From Cymbidium sinense (lineage: Eukaryota > Streptophyta > Magnoliopsida > Asparagales > Orchidaceae): a stretch of 64,000 bases of DNA. Of this stretch, positions 48,625 to 60,039 are shown piece by piece. The notes beneath the pieces were generated by a model. The model saw only the letters and a program-made list of their open reading frames with translations. It had not been told where the DNA came from and did no database searches. Within the stretch, counting starts at the first letter, position 1, and every line of letters begins with the position of its first letter. Made by a program: the position numbers and the translations under genes. The stretch lies in the NCBI GenBank assembly GCA_021442155.1, contig CM038216.1, positions 151,987,009 through 152,051,008 of the forward strand. Direction: 5' to 3'.

Positions 48625-49423
48625 TGACATTGAAAATTCTACCAATAAAGCACAAATCTTGATGTAAAAAAGCAAGTTGATCCTCGTGAAATTAATGAGA
48701 TCAAGCACTTAAAATATCATTGGAAACTTTGGGATATCACTTAACAAATTCTTAAACATGAGTGTTTATACAAATCGAAGCTCTGTCTAACAAGCCCAAT
48801 ATCTCATAATTTTGACTTCATTTGAGCATCCAAAAACTTAAAATACATCGAATGATCAAAGGAAACATTTTGAGCGTCCGATGGAGGGGAGTGGTTCAAA
48901 TTTTGCATGAATTTACAGAGATGCCACTCCTCCAATCTATAAATAGCCCTTTATTCTTCATATGAAGAGAGCCCAAGCAAGAGAGAGGAGAGAGCTCTAA
49001 AGCTTGAAAATCCTCCAAGACAATTGTGACCACTGTCAACCACCATCGCCGGCCGTTGATCCTGTCAAATCTCCATCGGCCACCATCACGACGACCTTCA
49101 TCGCCGGGCCACCGATCCTCACTGCTCATCATCATTCTACCACTCAAGAATCTACAACTCAACGCATTATACGATTGATTTTTATCTATCATTGTCCTTC
49201 TCTCATGTAATTTTGTAATCCGTTATCGAAATTTTGTACTCAAATAAATACATAGGAAGATTCTTAGCAGCTCGGGTTTTGCCCTCTTTTCGAGGTTTTT
49301 TCACGTAAAAATTTATGGAGTTTTCTTATTCACTCTTTAAATACCTGTGTGTGTGTTGGATTTCATAACAAGGCTAAGGCGTAAATTTTCACAATACCAC
49401 AACTGATTTTCTAGCACACAACA
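48625..49423 (+). repeat. Tat-family LTR in plus orientation (unit 2 right arm)
   Basis: It starts TGACATTGAAAATTCTACC after CCAAAAATGAACCA. A TATA box (CTATAAATAGCCC) lies near 48940, then the CTTCATATGAAGAGAGCCC leader and a triplet patch near 49025-49140. It ends CTAGCACACAACA at 49423. Confidence 0.85.
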
Positions 49424-49774
49424 AGCCTTATAAACAATAAAAGCATACATCATCTATATATGCATTAGTGTAAATTAATGACATTTAGAGTCCTTGTAGA
49501 AAATGGAGGTCATCCACCTAAAAGTCAAGTTGGGAAATGTCTAGATAATTCTTTGCTTGATCAAAATGATATACATAAGACACTTAATTTTTTAAGGAGA
49601 TTTTTATTTATGGCTTCTTAAAAAAGTTTTGAAAAAAAATAGAGCTAACATTAAAATGTTTTCTATTATTCAAGCATTTAGAGACCTCTCACCAAATGTT
49701 GATAATGATATGAAAAGCATGTTAATCAAGAAGATCTGTGATGATAGTGATGGAGTTTATCTTGATATAATTCA

Positions 49775-49814
<40 letters not shown>

Positions 49815-50045
49815 CATGAATATAAAATAAGATTATTCTCTAATTCAACTAATGAATGTATAGTGACAAGCTCAACATGTGTTATAATTTCAACCAGGTT
49901 CTCTTATCTATGCAAAGAAAAGTCATGAAAATTTATTTTAAGAACTTGTCTTCCTTATGTTATTAAGATGTGGAGTAATCCTAAACTTTAACTCGTGGTA
50001 GAAGATGTTAAGATAAACCCATCAAAGATTTTTGACATATATATC
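49424..50045. other. Intergenic DNA with (TA)n microsatellite
   Basis: No element was recognised. The open frame 49629-49811 runs into the TA repeat (49778-49810). It has no known motif, though its first 50 codons are not simple sequence. It is left uncalled. Confidence 0.5.
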
Positions 50046-50243
50046 TAATATGGCGCTTAAAATACCACTAGTCGAAATACGAATCTTGATGTCAAAAGCA
50101 AGTTGATCCTAAGTTGAAACTGGTCGAGATCAATCACTTAAAATATCATTGGAAATTTTGGGATATCAATTAAATCCCTAAATAGCACTTAAACATGGAG
50201 TGTTTATAGTTAAATTGAGCGTCTCGACGAGCCGGATCTAACA

Positions 50244-50261
50244 GTTTGGCACCGTCTGTGG
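50244..50261 (+). other. Primer-binding site of the Tat family (copy D)
   Basis: GTTTGGCACCGTCTGTGG lies at the LTR/internal junction. This 'TTGGCRCCGTCTGTGG' form is widespread in plant Tat-type elements. Confidence 0.75.
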
Positions 50262-50303
50262 AAACATAACCCCTCAATCACAATTTCTGTGAGCACCCGC
50301 GTC

Positions 50304-51138
50304 ATGGCCAATAGGCGCAATACTCGTAACAACGGATCCTCCTGCTCCAACTCCCGTCACTGTCGAACCAATCTTGAACCAATGACGTCAAACTTCTGCC
50401 TCACTCCCCCTGATAGGCGTGACCCTGTCGAAGAAGGTGCAATCAGAATCTCTTTAGAAGATCGTATGTGCCGAGTGGAAGAGTCTCAAAATGAGATGAT
50501 CTGACTTTTACGAGGAACACGACAACCACTATCATGATAGACACATCTCCCCCAAGATTGATTATTAGCCGTGAGAGGTCAAAATGCTAATATCCTTGAC
50601 ACTGAAGTTTCATCCGCTTCCAGACCGTGATGCTGATCTCCTTGACACTGCTAGTTCTACTCATCCATCACGTGCAGCTCAACTGACCGCTAATCCACCA
50701 ATTATTACTGGTAGCTTGGCATATTCTCGTCCTGTTGACTCCACACCGTCATGTTAAACGTGCAAAATTATAATGCTTAATGCAAGATGAATTTCACCTT
50801 AAAGACAAAAATCATCTTCTCCCTCATCACAGCTATGAGGAGTCTTCACTTTTAGCTGAAGCTATTCTTCAACATCCCATTCCCGTAGGGTTCAAGCTTA
50901 GAGCATTGACTCTTATGATGAAGAATCGACCCATATGAACACATCGACCATTATAGAACCATCATGCATATCTAACGAGCTCCTGACACACTGCTTTATT
51001 AGGTCTTTCCAGTTACCCTTAAGGGGCAAGCTCACACTTGGTTCTACTCCCTTCCAAGGGGATCCATCCGTACCTTTGACGAACTCGCAAAGATTTTTGT
51101 AGAACAGTTCATTGCAAACCGAAAGATCATTAAAGATT
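50304..51138 (+). pseudogene. gag of Tat copy D, best-preserved N-terminus
   Basis: The ATG at 50304 opens MANRRNTRNNGSSCSNSRH, continuing to LEDRMCRVEESQNEMI near 50500. That is the only intact gag start among the copies. The central capsid part (YSLPRGSIRTFD near 51040-51080, IFVEQFIA near 51095) is in other frames. The 3' end is lost at 51138. Confidence 0.75.
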
Positions 51139-51890
51139 CGATTGTAAGTTTGATTTATATTTGGGATGGTGATTGAAGGTATGATTGATTCATGAAAAAT
51201 CAATTGATTTTGTTTGAATTGAATGGAGATTTGGCTAAGTCCATGGAATAAATCATGGCTTAGGTTTGATTTTGATTTGAGTTTGATTATGGTTTGGAAT
51301 TGATTGAGTATGATTGTGTTTGATTGTAGATTTGATTTGACTTGTATTTAGGACGAGGATTGAAGATATAATTGATTCATGAGAAAATCAATTGAATTTG
51401 GATTAAAATTTGACTAAATCCATGGAATAAATCATGTGGCTTAGGCTTGGATTTTGATTTGATATTTGGATTTGGTATGTGATCAATTGAATGTAGATTT
51501 GATTTATAAGAAAATCACTAAATTTGGTTTGATTTGGATTGAGATTTGGATTTGCTATAATTGAATTTGGTTGTGGTTTAATAAAGTGGACATAGGTTGG
51601 GTTTAAGTCATGGGATCGGTAGGTCATCATAATCCTTAAGGCATAACCCTTCTAAGTCTCTAGACTTAGGTTAAGTGTTCACCTAATCGCTAGAAGTGTC
51701 GAATGACTAAAAAAATCTTAATATCTAGAAAACCTCCTAAGTCTAAGAAGATGAGATTGAATCCTCACTCCAAAAGTGCGGTCAACAAAAACCTAGAACC
51801 AGATCTGAAGTCCTCACAAAATAAGTGCGAAATCTCTGGGTAGTGTCTTATTTACCATTCCATCTGGCTTCTGAAAGTTTAATCGATATT
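51139..51890 (-). mobile_element. Inverted fragment of Ogre-like LTR plus adjoining 3' internal sequence
   Basis: On the minus strand an LTR starts with TGTTGACC at 51787 and continues as in the 3' LTR at 12450-13200. Shared features are 'CTTTTGGAGTGAGGATTCAA', 'ACTTAGGTTAAGTGTTCACC' reversed, and repeated CCAAATC/AATTGATT words. Bases 51788-51890 match the internal end before the LTR at 12400-12449. The fragment truncates copy D gag. Confidence 0.7.
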
Positions 51891-52556
51891 TAAATCATAT
51901 TCTCTTTATCGAAAGGTTGGTGATGAATTTTCGGAGCCCACAAATATAATAATATATAATAATATATAATTACAATCAAAAGAAATAAATTATATGTAAT
52001 AAAAATAATTAAACTTATAAGATAAAATTATATAAATAATATTGACCAAAAGAAAAAAAACCTTTAAATAATAAAAAATATCTACATTATTGAGCAAGAG
52101 TTTTTATTTAGGGTGAGCAATTGCATACCTTACATTTGAATAATTCCACCAATTATGTGCTATTGTTTGATGTCCTTTAGTGTATGAGTATATATGCAAT
52201 TAAAATTTTTTAGTGGTGAATAACAAAGTTGTAGATGATTGGCCTATATTTGTATGCATCTTTAATCATGATATAAAATGGAATAAATACTAAATTATAA
52301 TATGAAGGAAGATATATAATAAATGTAATGATGAATACATGAAGTAGAAAGTGAAGATATTATTTATAGGATTAATTGAAAGATACAAAAATAAATTAAT
52401 GGGAGCAGTCCAAGGAATCAATATGTGAGAGAGGGGCTAAGCTCTATCTCTACATTGCTCTCAAAGCAAAGCAATACTAATACTACATGCTTTAATTCTA
52501 TTTTCTAATATAAAGCTACAAGATATTTATGAAGCTTATTCATTATATTTTGGACT
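51891..52556. other. AT-rich intergenic DNA
   Basis: No coding motif or element end was recognised. Confidence 0.5.
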
Positions 52557-52850
52557 CTAGAGTTGACCTCTATAATTCAAGTTTCTGTTGGACTCCCTCT
52601 CTAGTCCTATCAACAAGAAGAATGTCATCGACTCATCGGCAAAAAGCATACACAAAGGAACATCTTGTAAATGCCTAGTAAGAACATTCATAACTAAAGT
52701 AAAAAGATAAGGGCTTAAAGCTGATCCTTGATGTAATCCAACTGAAGTAGGAAAATATTTTGTCAATCCTCCTTGTGTTTGGACACAAGTAACAGCTCTA
52801 GTATACATATCCTTAATGACTTGAATATAACCAAGCAATATAATTTGAAC
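52557..52850 (-). mobile_element. LINE reverse transcriptase fragment
   Basis: The minus strand encodes LGYIQVIKDMYTRAVTCVQT, then TSVGLHQGSALSPYLFTLVM and HLQDVPLCMLFADE. This is the finger/palm region of a plant LINE RT, nearly the same as in the LINE at 57866-59971. The catalytic FADD is altered to FADE. The residues before 52850 (MHEFLKERMMENK...) are not LINE-like. No 3' tail or target duplication is present, so it is an internal fragment. Confidence 0.8.
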
Positions 52851-52922
52851 TACATCACGATGAAACGCCATTCTAAACGGGACCTTATTCTCCATCATTC
52901 TCTCCTTTAAGAACTCATGCAA

Positions 52923-53649
52923 AATTAAAATATACGATGGTGTACAAAAATAATATTGCTCGAATCAATGCCCAAGTATTGCAAACCATTTGCTTTCAAC
53001 AAACAAATTAAGCTTCAACATTACCTTTGCCAACACTATTAACCATCACCATAAGAAACAGCTTCTACATTCAAAGTCCAATTAACAAAATGGTAGACAC
53101 CATTATATTAATAAAATCATTTCGACTAAGCTAAAACATATTCTACTTTGTTTTATTTGATAAATCATCATGTAAACCTTCAATATTAAAATGTTTACCA
53201 TGGCAAATATTTCAATACCTAAATTAATAATATTGATAATCAAATAATATTAAATTAATGCCATTATAAATAAAACTAAAACTCTATATAAGTTCATATC
53301 AACACTTACACTAACTTTGCAAGAAGCCAATCATACAAAATAAACACATTAAAACTCCATTTCAAACTTAAATTAAAACAAATTTTGCCCTTAGGCATTC
53401 CAATCCTCATCAGTCTAAAAAGCTAACGAAGGAGGTTTGACCTCTAAATCTATGTGAATGGTACTCTGATGCCATTTCCATCAGAGCATTATTGAATAAT
53501 TCAGAAATCAGCAGCTTTTCAAAACGCACAGATGTCAGTGTTTCTCAAATTCTAAATAGATTGAGTTCCGAAGAAAACTTCAAGCAAACAGCAGAGCACG
53601 TGGAACTACTCCTATACTCTTGATCAAACTTGATAAAAAATATTAGCGT
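52923..53649. other. Intergenic DNA between LINE fragment and solo LTR
   Basis: No gene was recognised. A sequence near 53460-53475 (GTACTCTGATGCCAT) faintly resembles a reversed Copia primer-binding site, but no LTR or gag accompanies it. Confidence 0.45.
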
Positions 53650-54388
53650 TGATATGACCCTAAAAATTCCTCTAGTCGAAGCATGAATCTTGATGCAAAG
53701 AAATCAATCAAACCTCGAGATCAAGATCGAAAATATCATTGGAAACTTTGAGATATCGTTAAATTCCTAAAAGCTCTCAAATATGGAATGTTTATACTAA
53801 ATCGGCGCCTCGACGAGCCGGTTCCAACAAGCCAAAAGATCTTACAATTCGACTTCATTTGAGATTCAAATACACAAAATACATCATATGATCGGGAATC
53901 ATGAGTCAGTCCATTGGAGAGTGGTTCGCGTGTATTTATAGACGCCACTCTTCCAATCTATAATAAATCATTCCTCATACAGGGAGGCCAAGTAAGAGAG
54001 CTCATGAGGGGAGGCCAGTAAGAGAGAGAGGAGAGAGTTCTAAAGATCCTCCAAGCACAATCATTACCACTGACGAAAACCGCCGCCATCACCGCCACCG
54101 CCGATCGCCGTCATCTTGCCGGTCATCATCACCGACCACTATCGCCGACATCATCGCCAACATCGTCAAACATTGTTGTTATTAGAATCATCCCTTTCTC
54201 ATACATTTGTAATCCAGACGGAAGATCTTGTACTCAAACAGACATAATGGAAGTTTTTTTTGCTAGCCCCATCTTTTCGAGATTTTCCACATAAAATTCA
54301 GTTTTATTGTTTCACCTTTTAAATACTGTGTGTGGATTTAACGTTTAAAACTTTTACTCTACCGCAACTGGTTTTCTAGCACGCAACA
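53650..54388 (+). repeat. Solo Tat-family LTR with perfect 5-bp target duplication
   Basis: It starts TGATATGACC and ends CTAGCACGCAACA, flanked on both sides by AGCGT (53645-53649 and 54389-54393). It has a TATA-like CTATAATAAATC near 53958 and a triplet patch near 54070-54170. The duplication proves the true ends of this LTR family. A solo LTR results from recombination between two LTRs of one insertion. Confidence 0.92.
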
Positions 54389-54393
54389 AGCGT

Positions 54394-54671
54394 ATAGTGT
54401 TATATGCCAATTTAAAAAATTTTGAAATCATCATCATCATAAATAAAACATCAACGGAGCTAACAGCATATTATTGTTGAAGATTATAATAAGATTTTCA
54501 GAAACAATAACATTACAGCAGGTTGAAATACAAAATCCGACGACAGACAAACATGAACAACATTTCTGAACAGAAAATGATATAAATCCAATATATAAAC
54601 TGATTCCAACTTGGCATTGAACCGTTAGTCATTGAATTTAAATTTAATTTGCGTAATTTTGTATAAGAATA
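54394..54671. other. 3' flank of the alcohol dehydrogenase-like gene
   Basis: A short AT-rich stretch with a (CAT)n run near 54430, presumably holding the 3' untranslated region of the minus-strand gene. Confidence 0.5.
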
Positions 54672-55305
54672 TTATTTTTGCTTGTGAATAACACATCGCA
54701 AACACTTGCCCTCTTTCATTAGGTTGAAAGCCTCGTTGATATTATCAAACATAATGTCGTGTGTGACAAAGTCTTCAAGATGAATTTCCTGTAAAAGCCA
54801 GTTGACATCATATTAGCAAATATTTAAAAAAATCCGAGTCACATCAGATTACTAATCAGATTAAGATTAGGAATACATTTTCTCAAAATAAGAATATTTC
54901 ATCCAAAAAATGACAAATAATGAAGACAAGAGGAGGCTGTATTTGCTGACGGAGCTTGCCTTGTTCAGATATTTCTGAACCAATGAGGGAAGATCTGTTT
55001 TTGGTCTCCATCCTCCAAATAGAGAGCCCTTCAAAAGTCTTTCCAGAGAGTAGCTGCGCATAATGTACTGAAACTTCAGGATTTGTTTTTGGCACCCCTA
55101 AAGTCACCGTTATGCCCCATGCCTGAGCAAATTATACCATAATATAGATTAAACATTATAACTAAACATTAATGTGACTTAAGTGAACATAAAACAGTAT
55201 GGGCATTACATCAGAACATGATTGCAGAGCGGTAGATACTGCTCCTGTATCACCAATGCATTCAAATGAGTAATCTGCTCCTCCATCTGTCATACGTTTT
55301 ATCAC
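54672..55305 (-). CDS. Alcohol dehydrogenase-like gene (zinc type), 3' three exons only
   Basis: Exons on the minus strand: 55210-55305 (RMTDGGADYSFECIGDTGAV), 54960-55122 (AWGITVTLGVPKTNPEVSVH, then GSLFGGWRPKTDLPSLVQKY), 54672-54788 (EIHLEDFVTHDIMFDNINEA to CLRCVIHKQK and stop). The order and wording match the coenzyme-binding and C-terminal parts of plant ADH-like proteins (At5g24760 type). These are cytosolic NAD-dependent dehydrogenases; the substrate is not certain. The intron between the last two exons uses a GC donor (AAG|GCAAGC). One extra T (TTTT for TTT near 55030) shifts the frame in the middle exon. Upstream exons, with the catalytic zinc ligands, are not seen within the window. 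Confidence 0.85.
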
Positions 55306-55562
55306 CTTCCAAAACAGCAAACATAATTTCATCTTCATGCAAAAAATAATAATAATAATAATTTTTATTCAGCTCAGCATTGCCAACTACGCATTTTTGT
55401 GAAAAAGCATCAAGTTAAAAGTTGCTTTAATAAATTTGAGTTTCAAGATAATGAGTAAAAGAAAGCTTTTCTACAATAAATTTATTCAAAACTGAAAGAG
55501 AAGTTGCGCTGAATGAAGCCTTTTATTTCAGCAATAATAGTCATACAGATCTCAGTAGCTTC

Positions 55563-55884
55563 TGATAACACAAGTCATACTACATCTAACATCATTTTCC
55601 AATCTGATACAGCCACTACACCAACCAGATCAATCTCCACCGCTCAAAATAAATTTCAGCCATTGACTCATAACTAATTCTGTTATTGATAGTCATTACT
55701 CTTGTAATTGGGTAGTTTTGAAATTTTTGCTCCGGATGTCTGATAGGGACAGGGTTGACCTCAGTTATATAATCAGCTGTAACTCTATATTGAAGATATG
55801 GAATATACAATATACAGTTTATTGTTTCATTCATTTTTTTCACTTACATTTTTCTGTTTTAGTTTCTTTCTCTAATGCTTAACA
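55563..55884 (+). repeat. 5' LTR of the Copia element
   Basis: 322 bp, TGATAACACA to CTTAACA, with a TATA-like TTATATAATC near 55765. About 85-90% similar by eye to the 3' LTR. Confidence 0.88.
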
Positions 55885-55897
55885 TGGTATCAGATCC
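55885..55897 (+). other. Primer-binding site of the Copia element
   Basis: TGGTATCAGATCC directly follows the LTR and is complementary to the 3' end of initiator methionine tRNA, as is usual for Copia. Confidence 0.85.
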
Positions 55898-55971
55898 CTT
55901 GCTCTGCAGCTTTTTTTGTCTCTATTGAAATTCAGTAAGTTTCCTATAATTTTTTTCCTCCTTTGCATCTC

Positions 55972-56900
55972 ATGGCCAATCTGCCCTCTTCCTCCACATA
56001 CTCAACAACTTCACAAGTGACTACTCTTCATAAAATGAGTGAACTTGTCATCCCTTCTCAATTGAAAATTCTAATGTCTAATATCAAGAAAATCGTTCAC
56101 ATTCAACTTGCTGCAGAAAATTATCCAACATAGCGCGCAGAAATTCTAAAACTTTTCACGCAAATGATTTTGAAGGGTATCTTGATGGCTCCATAACTTG
56201 TCTGCCAAAGCAAATTGTCACTCATACTAGACAAAATTCACCAAATCCAAAGTTCAACATCTGGATTATGATTGATCAAAATATTGCATCAGCTTTGCTC
56301 TCAACTGACTTTACATATCTTCTCCCTTATATCCTGAATCTTGATTATAGCTTTGCTATTTGGAGCATAATTGAAAAACACTTGCAATCCAATAATCGAT
56401 CTTGAGTTATTCAATTAAAGAACGAGTTACACAACATTTCTATGAAGAATTAGTTGATGACTGAGTATTTGTCTGAAGTAAAGGTTGATAATATCACTAG
56501 TGCAGGATGTTCTATTGATCTAGAGGAAATTATATTATTTATTCTTAATGGACTGCCACCAAAATATCAAGCCTTCAAGACAATCATTCGTACCAAACTT
56601 CATCCCATCAGTCTTGACGATTTTATTTGCTTCTTTGCAGAAGAAATTAATATTGCAAGTGAGCCTGAGAACTTCATATTATAGATTTGACTCACTCAAG
56701 TTACTATTGTTGCTCTTGCTATTAACCGTGGTCGAGAGAGAGATCGATCTTTTTAGTATTCTCACGGTTGTAGAAGAATTCAACAATCACCAGTCAGTCA
56801 AAGAGCCCCATCAAACTATAACAAAAGAAACGGGAAAACACGTCATATTGAATGTCAAAATTATGGTAAAAGAGGACATTCTGCTGTTCAATGCTGGCAT
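55972..56900 (+). pseudogene. gag of the Copia element
   Basis: ATG at 55972 opens MANLPSSSTYSTTSQVTTLH. An in-frame TAG near 56131 replaces the Trp of the NYPTW motif. The central gag runs through LLPYILNLDYSFAIWSIIEK, and ILNGLPPKYQAFKTIIR lies in the stretch 56454-56684. A zinc knuckle with CQNYGKRGHSAVQCWH is near 56853-56900. Confidence 0.8.
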
Positions 56901-56959
56901 TGCACCGACATGTCTTATTCATCTCTGCAAGCCTACTTTGCTGATTCCAAATCTTCAAA

Positions 56960-57470
56960 TACAAACTAATACTTAGATTCTGGTGCCTCAACTCATCTTA
57001 CAGCTAATCTATCACAACTACAGCAATCTGCCCCATATACTGGAGCTGATCAAGTGCTCATTGGCATGGACAAGCTCTCCAAATTGCTAATGCTGGACAA
57101 GGCTTGTTTCCTACTTCATCTCGTAAGCATAAACTTCACAAACTTCTCCACGTCCCTAATTTTTCTCATAATCTGTTTTCAGTTTACAAACAAACCACTG
57201 ACAATAATTGCTCCATCTCCTTTCATCCCTTTAAGGATCTGAAGACTCAACAAATTCTTCTACATGGATTAACATATAAAGGTCTCTATCCCATTGCTCT
57301 CAACACTACCAGTTCTAATTCTACCTTAAACTCTGCTCTCCTAGCACAGAACTCTCCAAGCTTACAATGGCATCGGTGTCTTGGGAATCCCAACAACAAA
57401 ACTCTATCCCTTTTATCTTCAGACTTTACTACCAACAACTCCCATTCCACTGTACCTTTTCCTTCTCCAC
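56960..57470 (+). pseudogene. Protease and pre-integrase region of the Copia element
   Basis: LDSGASTHLTA near 56973-57006 is the protease active site with its Asp. LLHGLTYKGLYPI near 57262 and LQWHRCLGNPNNKTLSLL near 57361-57410 are the pre-integrase block (normally W-H-R-L-G-H). After this the reading goes directly into linker sequence; no integrase catalytic motifs follow. Confidence 0.8.
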
Positions 57471-57746
57471 CAATACTACCCACATCTCCCTAATCTACTA
57501 TTTCAACTCTTCATCATCCTATGGTCACACGCTCAAAAAATTGGATCATTAAAACCTAAACAATTCTTTGATCCAATGCATGAATTTCATTTCTCATTTC
57601 ATCCTACATGATATTCTATTGCAAGAAAATTCCCTGAATGGCATAAAGTCGTGTTTGAGGAGTTTCATTCCCCTAACTATAACTATAATATACTTGGCAG
57701 CAAATGGGTACTCCCTCCATCAACTACAATCCATCCACTCTCTCCG
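57411..57746 (+). repeat. First unit of a 336-bp tandem duplication in the Copia element
   Basis: TTTTATCTTCAGACTTTACT begins at 57411 and recurs at 57747. Both units contain PMVTRSKN-coding sequence. The first runs on through ILGSKWV-coding sequence to about 57708. The second is split by the LINE and resumes at 59972-60169. Confidence 0.85.
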
Positions 57747-57865
57747 TTTTATCTTCAGACTTTACTACCAACAATTCCCATTCCACTGTACCTTTTTCTT
57801 CTCCACCAATATTACCCACATCTCCCCAATCTACTATTTCAACTCTTCATCATCCTATGGTCACA

Positions 57866-59971
57866 ACAACAACAACAACAACAACAAGCCTTAATCCCAC
57901 TAGGTGGGGTCGACTACATGAATCCTTTGTCTCCATTGTGTCCTATTATGTGTCAAATTCTCATTTAAATCAAGTATACTAAGATCATTTTTTATACATC
58001 TTAACCAAGTCTTTTTAGGTCAACCTCTACCTTTCTTAACATAAGGCGAATCTAATGCATCTACTCTCCTAATCGAAGTCATCGGACGTCGACGCTTTAT
58101 GTGGCCAAACCATCTGCAATTCTCTTTAATCTTATCTACCACTGAGTTACTCCAACTTTTTTCCCAACATACTCATTTTGCATTCTATCTCTAAGAGTAA
58201 AGCCACTCATCCACCTAAGCATCCTCATCTCTATAACACTTAACTTAGTCTTATGTTTCTTTATTGGCCAACATTCTCGCACCATAAGTCATTGCGTGTC
58301 TTACCACCATCTTATAAAATTTTCCTTAAGTTTAAGTGGAACTTTTCTATCACATAATAGGCCGATGTATTCCTCCACTTCAACCATCCAACTTGAATGC
58401 TACTAATAACATCTTCATCTATTTCACCATCATTTTGACCAATAAAGCCTAAATATTCAAACGCCACTCTTATTAATGACTTGTTCACCTAATGTCACAA
58501 CACTATCACTAACTTCTACAACTAAAATTACACTCCATATATTCGCCGATCTACTTAAACGAAAACCTTAGACTGAGTTGACCTCCATAATTCAAGTTTC
58601 ATGGACTCCCTCTCTATATCAACAAGAAGAATGTCATCGAAAAAAGCATACACGAAGGAACATCTTCTTGTAAATGCCTAAGAACATTCATAACTAAAGT
58701 AAAAAGATAAGGGCTTAAAGCTGATCCTTGATGTAATCCAATCAAATAGAAAAATATTTTGTCAATCCTCCTTGTGTTTGGACACAAGTAACATCTAGTA
58801 TACATATCCTTAATGACTTGAATATAACCAATATTAACTCCTTTCTGCTCAGAACTCTCCAAAATATTTCTTGAAACTTTATCATAAGCTTTCTCTAAAT
58901 CAATAAATATCATATGTAGATCCTCCTTACTTTCTCTATGCTTCTCCATTAAACCTTAACAAATGTATAGCATCCATAGTAGATCTACGCATGAAACCAA
59001 ACGACAGAAACTTCAGATCACATCGTAACCTATGCTCAATTACTCTCTCCCATAATTTTAATGTATTAATTTAACTTAATTCCTCTATAATTTGCACTCT
59101 TGTGCATCACCTTTATTCTTAAATATAGAACCAAGAAAAAATCTTTCTCCACTCATCTCGACATCTTTTAGTTTTAAAATGATATTAAAAGATTTGTAAG
59201 CCAAGAAATTCCTTGATTTCCTAAACATTTTCACACTTCTATTGGAATATTATCCACCGCTTTTCCACATTTCATTTTCTTTAAAGTTTCACTAACTTCG
59301 GATTTACTAATACGAATAAAATGAAATTCATTTTTGTTTGTGTATAAGTAAAATCAATCGCATTTCGGATCTTTCATTAAAAAAATTTATCAAAATACCT
59401 TATCCACCTATTTTAATATTATTTTCTAAAAAAAATATTTTATTATTTTCATCCTTAATACACCTCACTTAACTACGTCTTTACTTCTCCCATCTCTTTG
59501 GTTAACTTATACATACATCTTTCGCCTTCTTTGGTATCTAATATATGTATAAATCACTAAAGTTAAATTTTTCATCATATACTACTTTCTTAGAATCTCT
59601 ACAAGCACTTTATATTTTTTTCCAATTCTCCCAGTTTTACATCTAAACTAAGTTTTATAACAATACTTTATTTTTTATCTTTTCGCACACTCGACTCCAC
59701 CACCAACTATTCTTATTAAAAGGAGCTTTTCCTTTTGATTCTCCACCATCTTTAAGAACTTGTTTAATTTCACTGCTATTTTTTCCCATATAATATTAGC
59801 TTCCTCATGAACATCCCAAATTCTAATCTCTTGTATCTTAAAAAATATTTTATTTGTATTCTTTAAGTGTCCCCATCTAATTTTAGGACAATAATTTAGT
59901 TTATTTTTTTTTCTCTTACAACCTTTCATCTTAAAATCTAAAACTAACAATCGATGTTCTTTAAGTGTCTC
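57866..59971 (-). mobile_element. LINE inserted in the Copia element, with 18-bp target duplication
   Basis: Minus-strand LINE of 2.1 kb. The 3' end is (GTT)n AAGCC...CCCACCTAGTGGGATTAAGG at 57866-57910. ORF2 RT motifs include HMIFIDLEKAYDKVSRNILE, GLHQGSALSPYLF and CMLF, with a few indels that remove the FADD. The 5' end (59675-59971) encodes HRLLVLDFKMKGCKRKKNKL, the stretch between endonuclease and RT, so it is 5'-truncated. The flanking exact repeat CATCATCCTATGGTCACA lies at 57848-57865 and 59972-59989. Confidence 0.93.
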
Positions 59972-60039
59972 CATCATCCTATGGTCACACGCTCAAAAAA
60001 TTGGATCATTAAAACCTAAACAATTCTTTGATCCAATGC

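Larger units (their letters stand above)
47692..49423. mobile_element. Inverted-LTR unit 2: minus LTR, short spacer, plus LTR
   Basis: A minus-strand LTR (47692-48282) and a plus-strand LTR (48625-49423) of the Tat family face away from each other across a 340-bp spacer. The spacer consists of pre-LTR regions in inverted orientation, joined near the palindrome ATGGATCCAT (48417-48426). The minus LTR continues outward into primer-binding site and gag (fragment C). So that LTR has pre-LTR sequence on one side and primer-binding sequence on the other. The layout repeats that of unit 1. Confidence 0.7.
50046..51138 (+). mobile_element. Tat-lineage element, copy D: short LTR, primer-binding site and gag only
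   Basis: A 198-bp LTR remnant (50046-50243) is followed directly by GTTTGGCACCGTCTGTGG (50244-50261), the primer-binding region, and by gag. Compared with full LTRs about 540 bp of the LTR are missing after GCCGGATCTAACA. Gag is cut at about 51138 by an inverted Ogre-LTR fragment. Confidence 0.8.

Noticed and set aside
53455..53480. Possible reversed Copia primer-binding site (GTACTCTGATGCCAT)
   Set aside because: No LTR, purine tract or gag sequence on either side.
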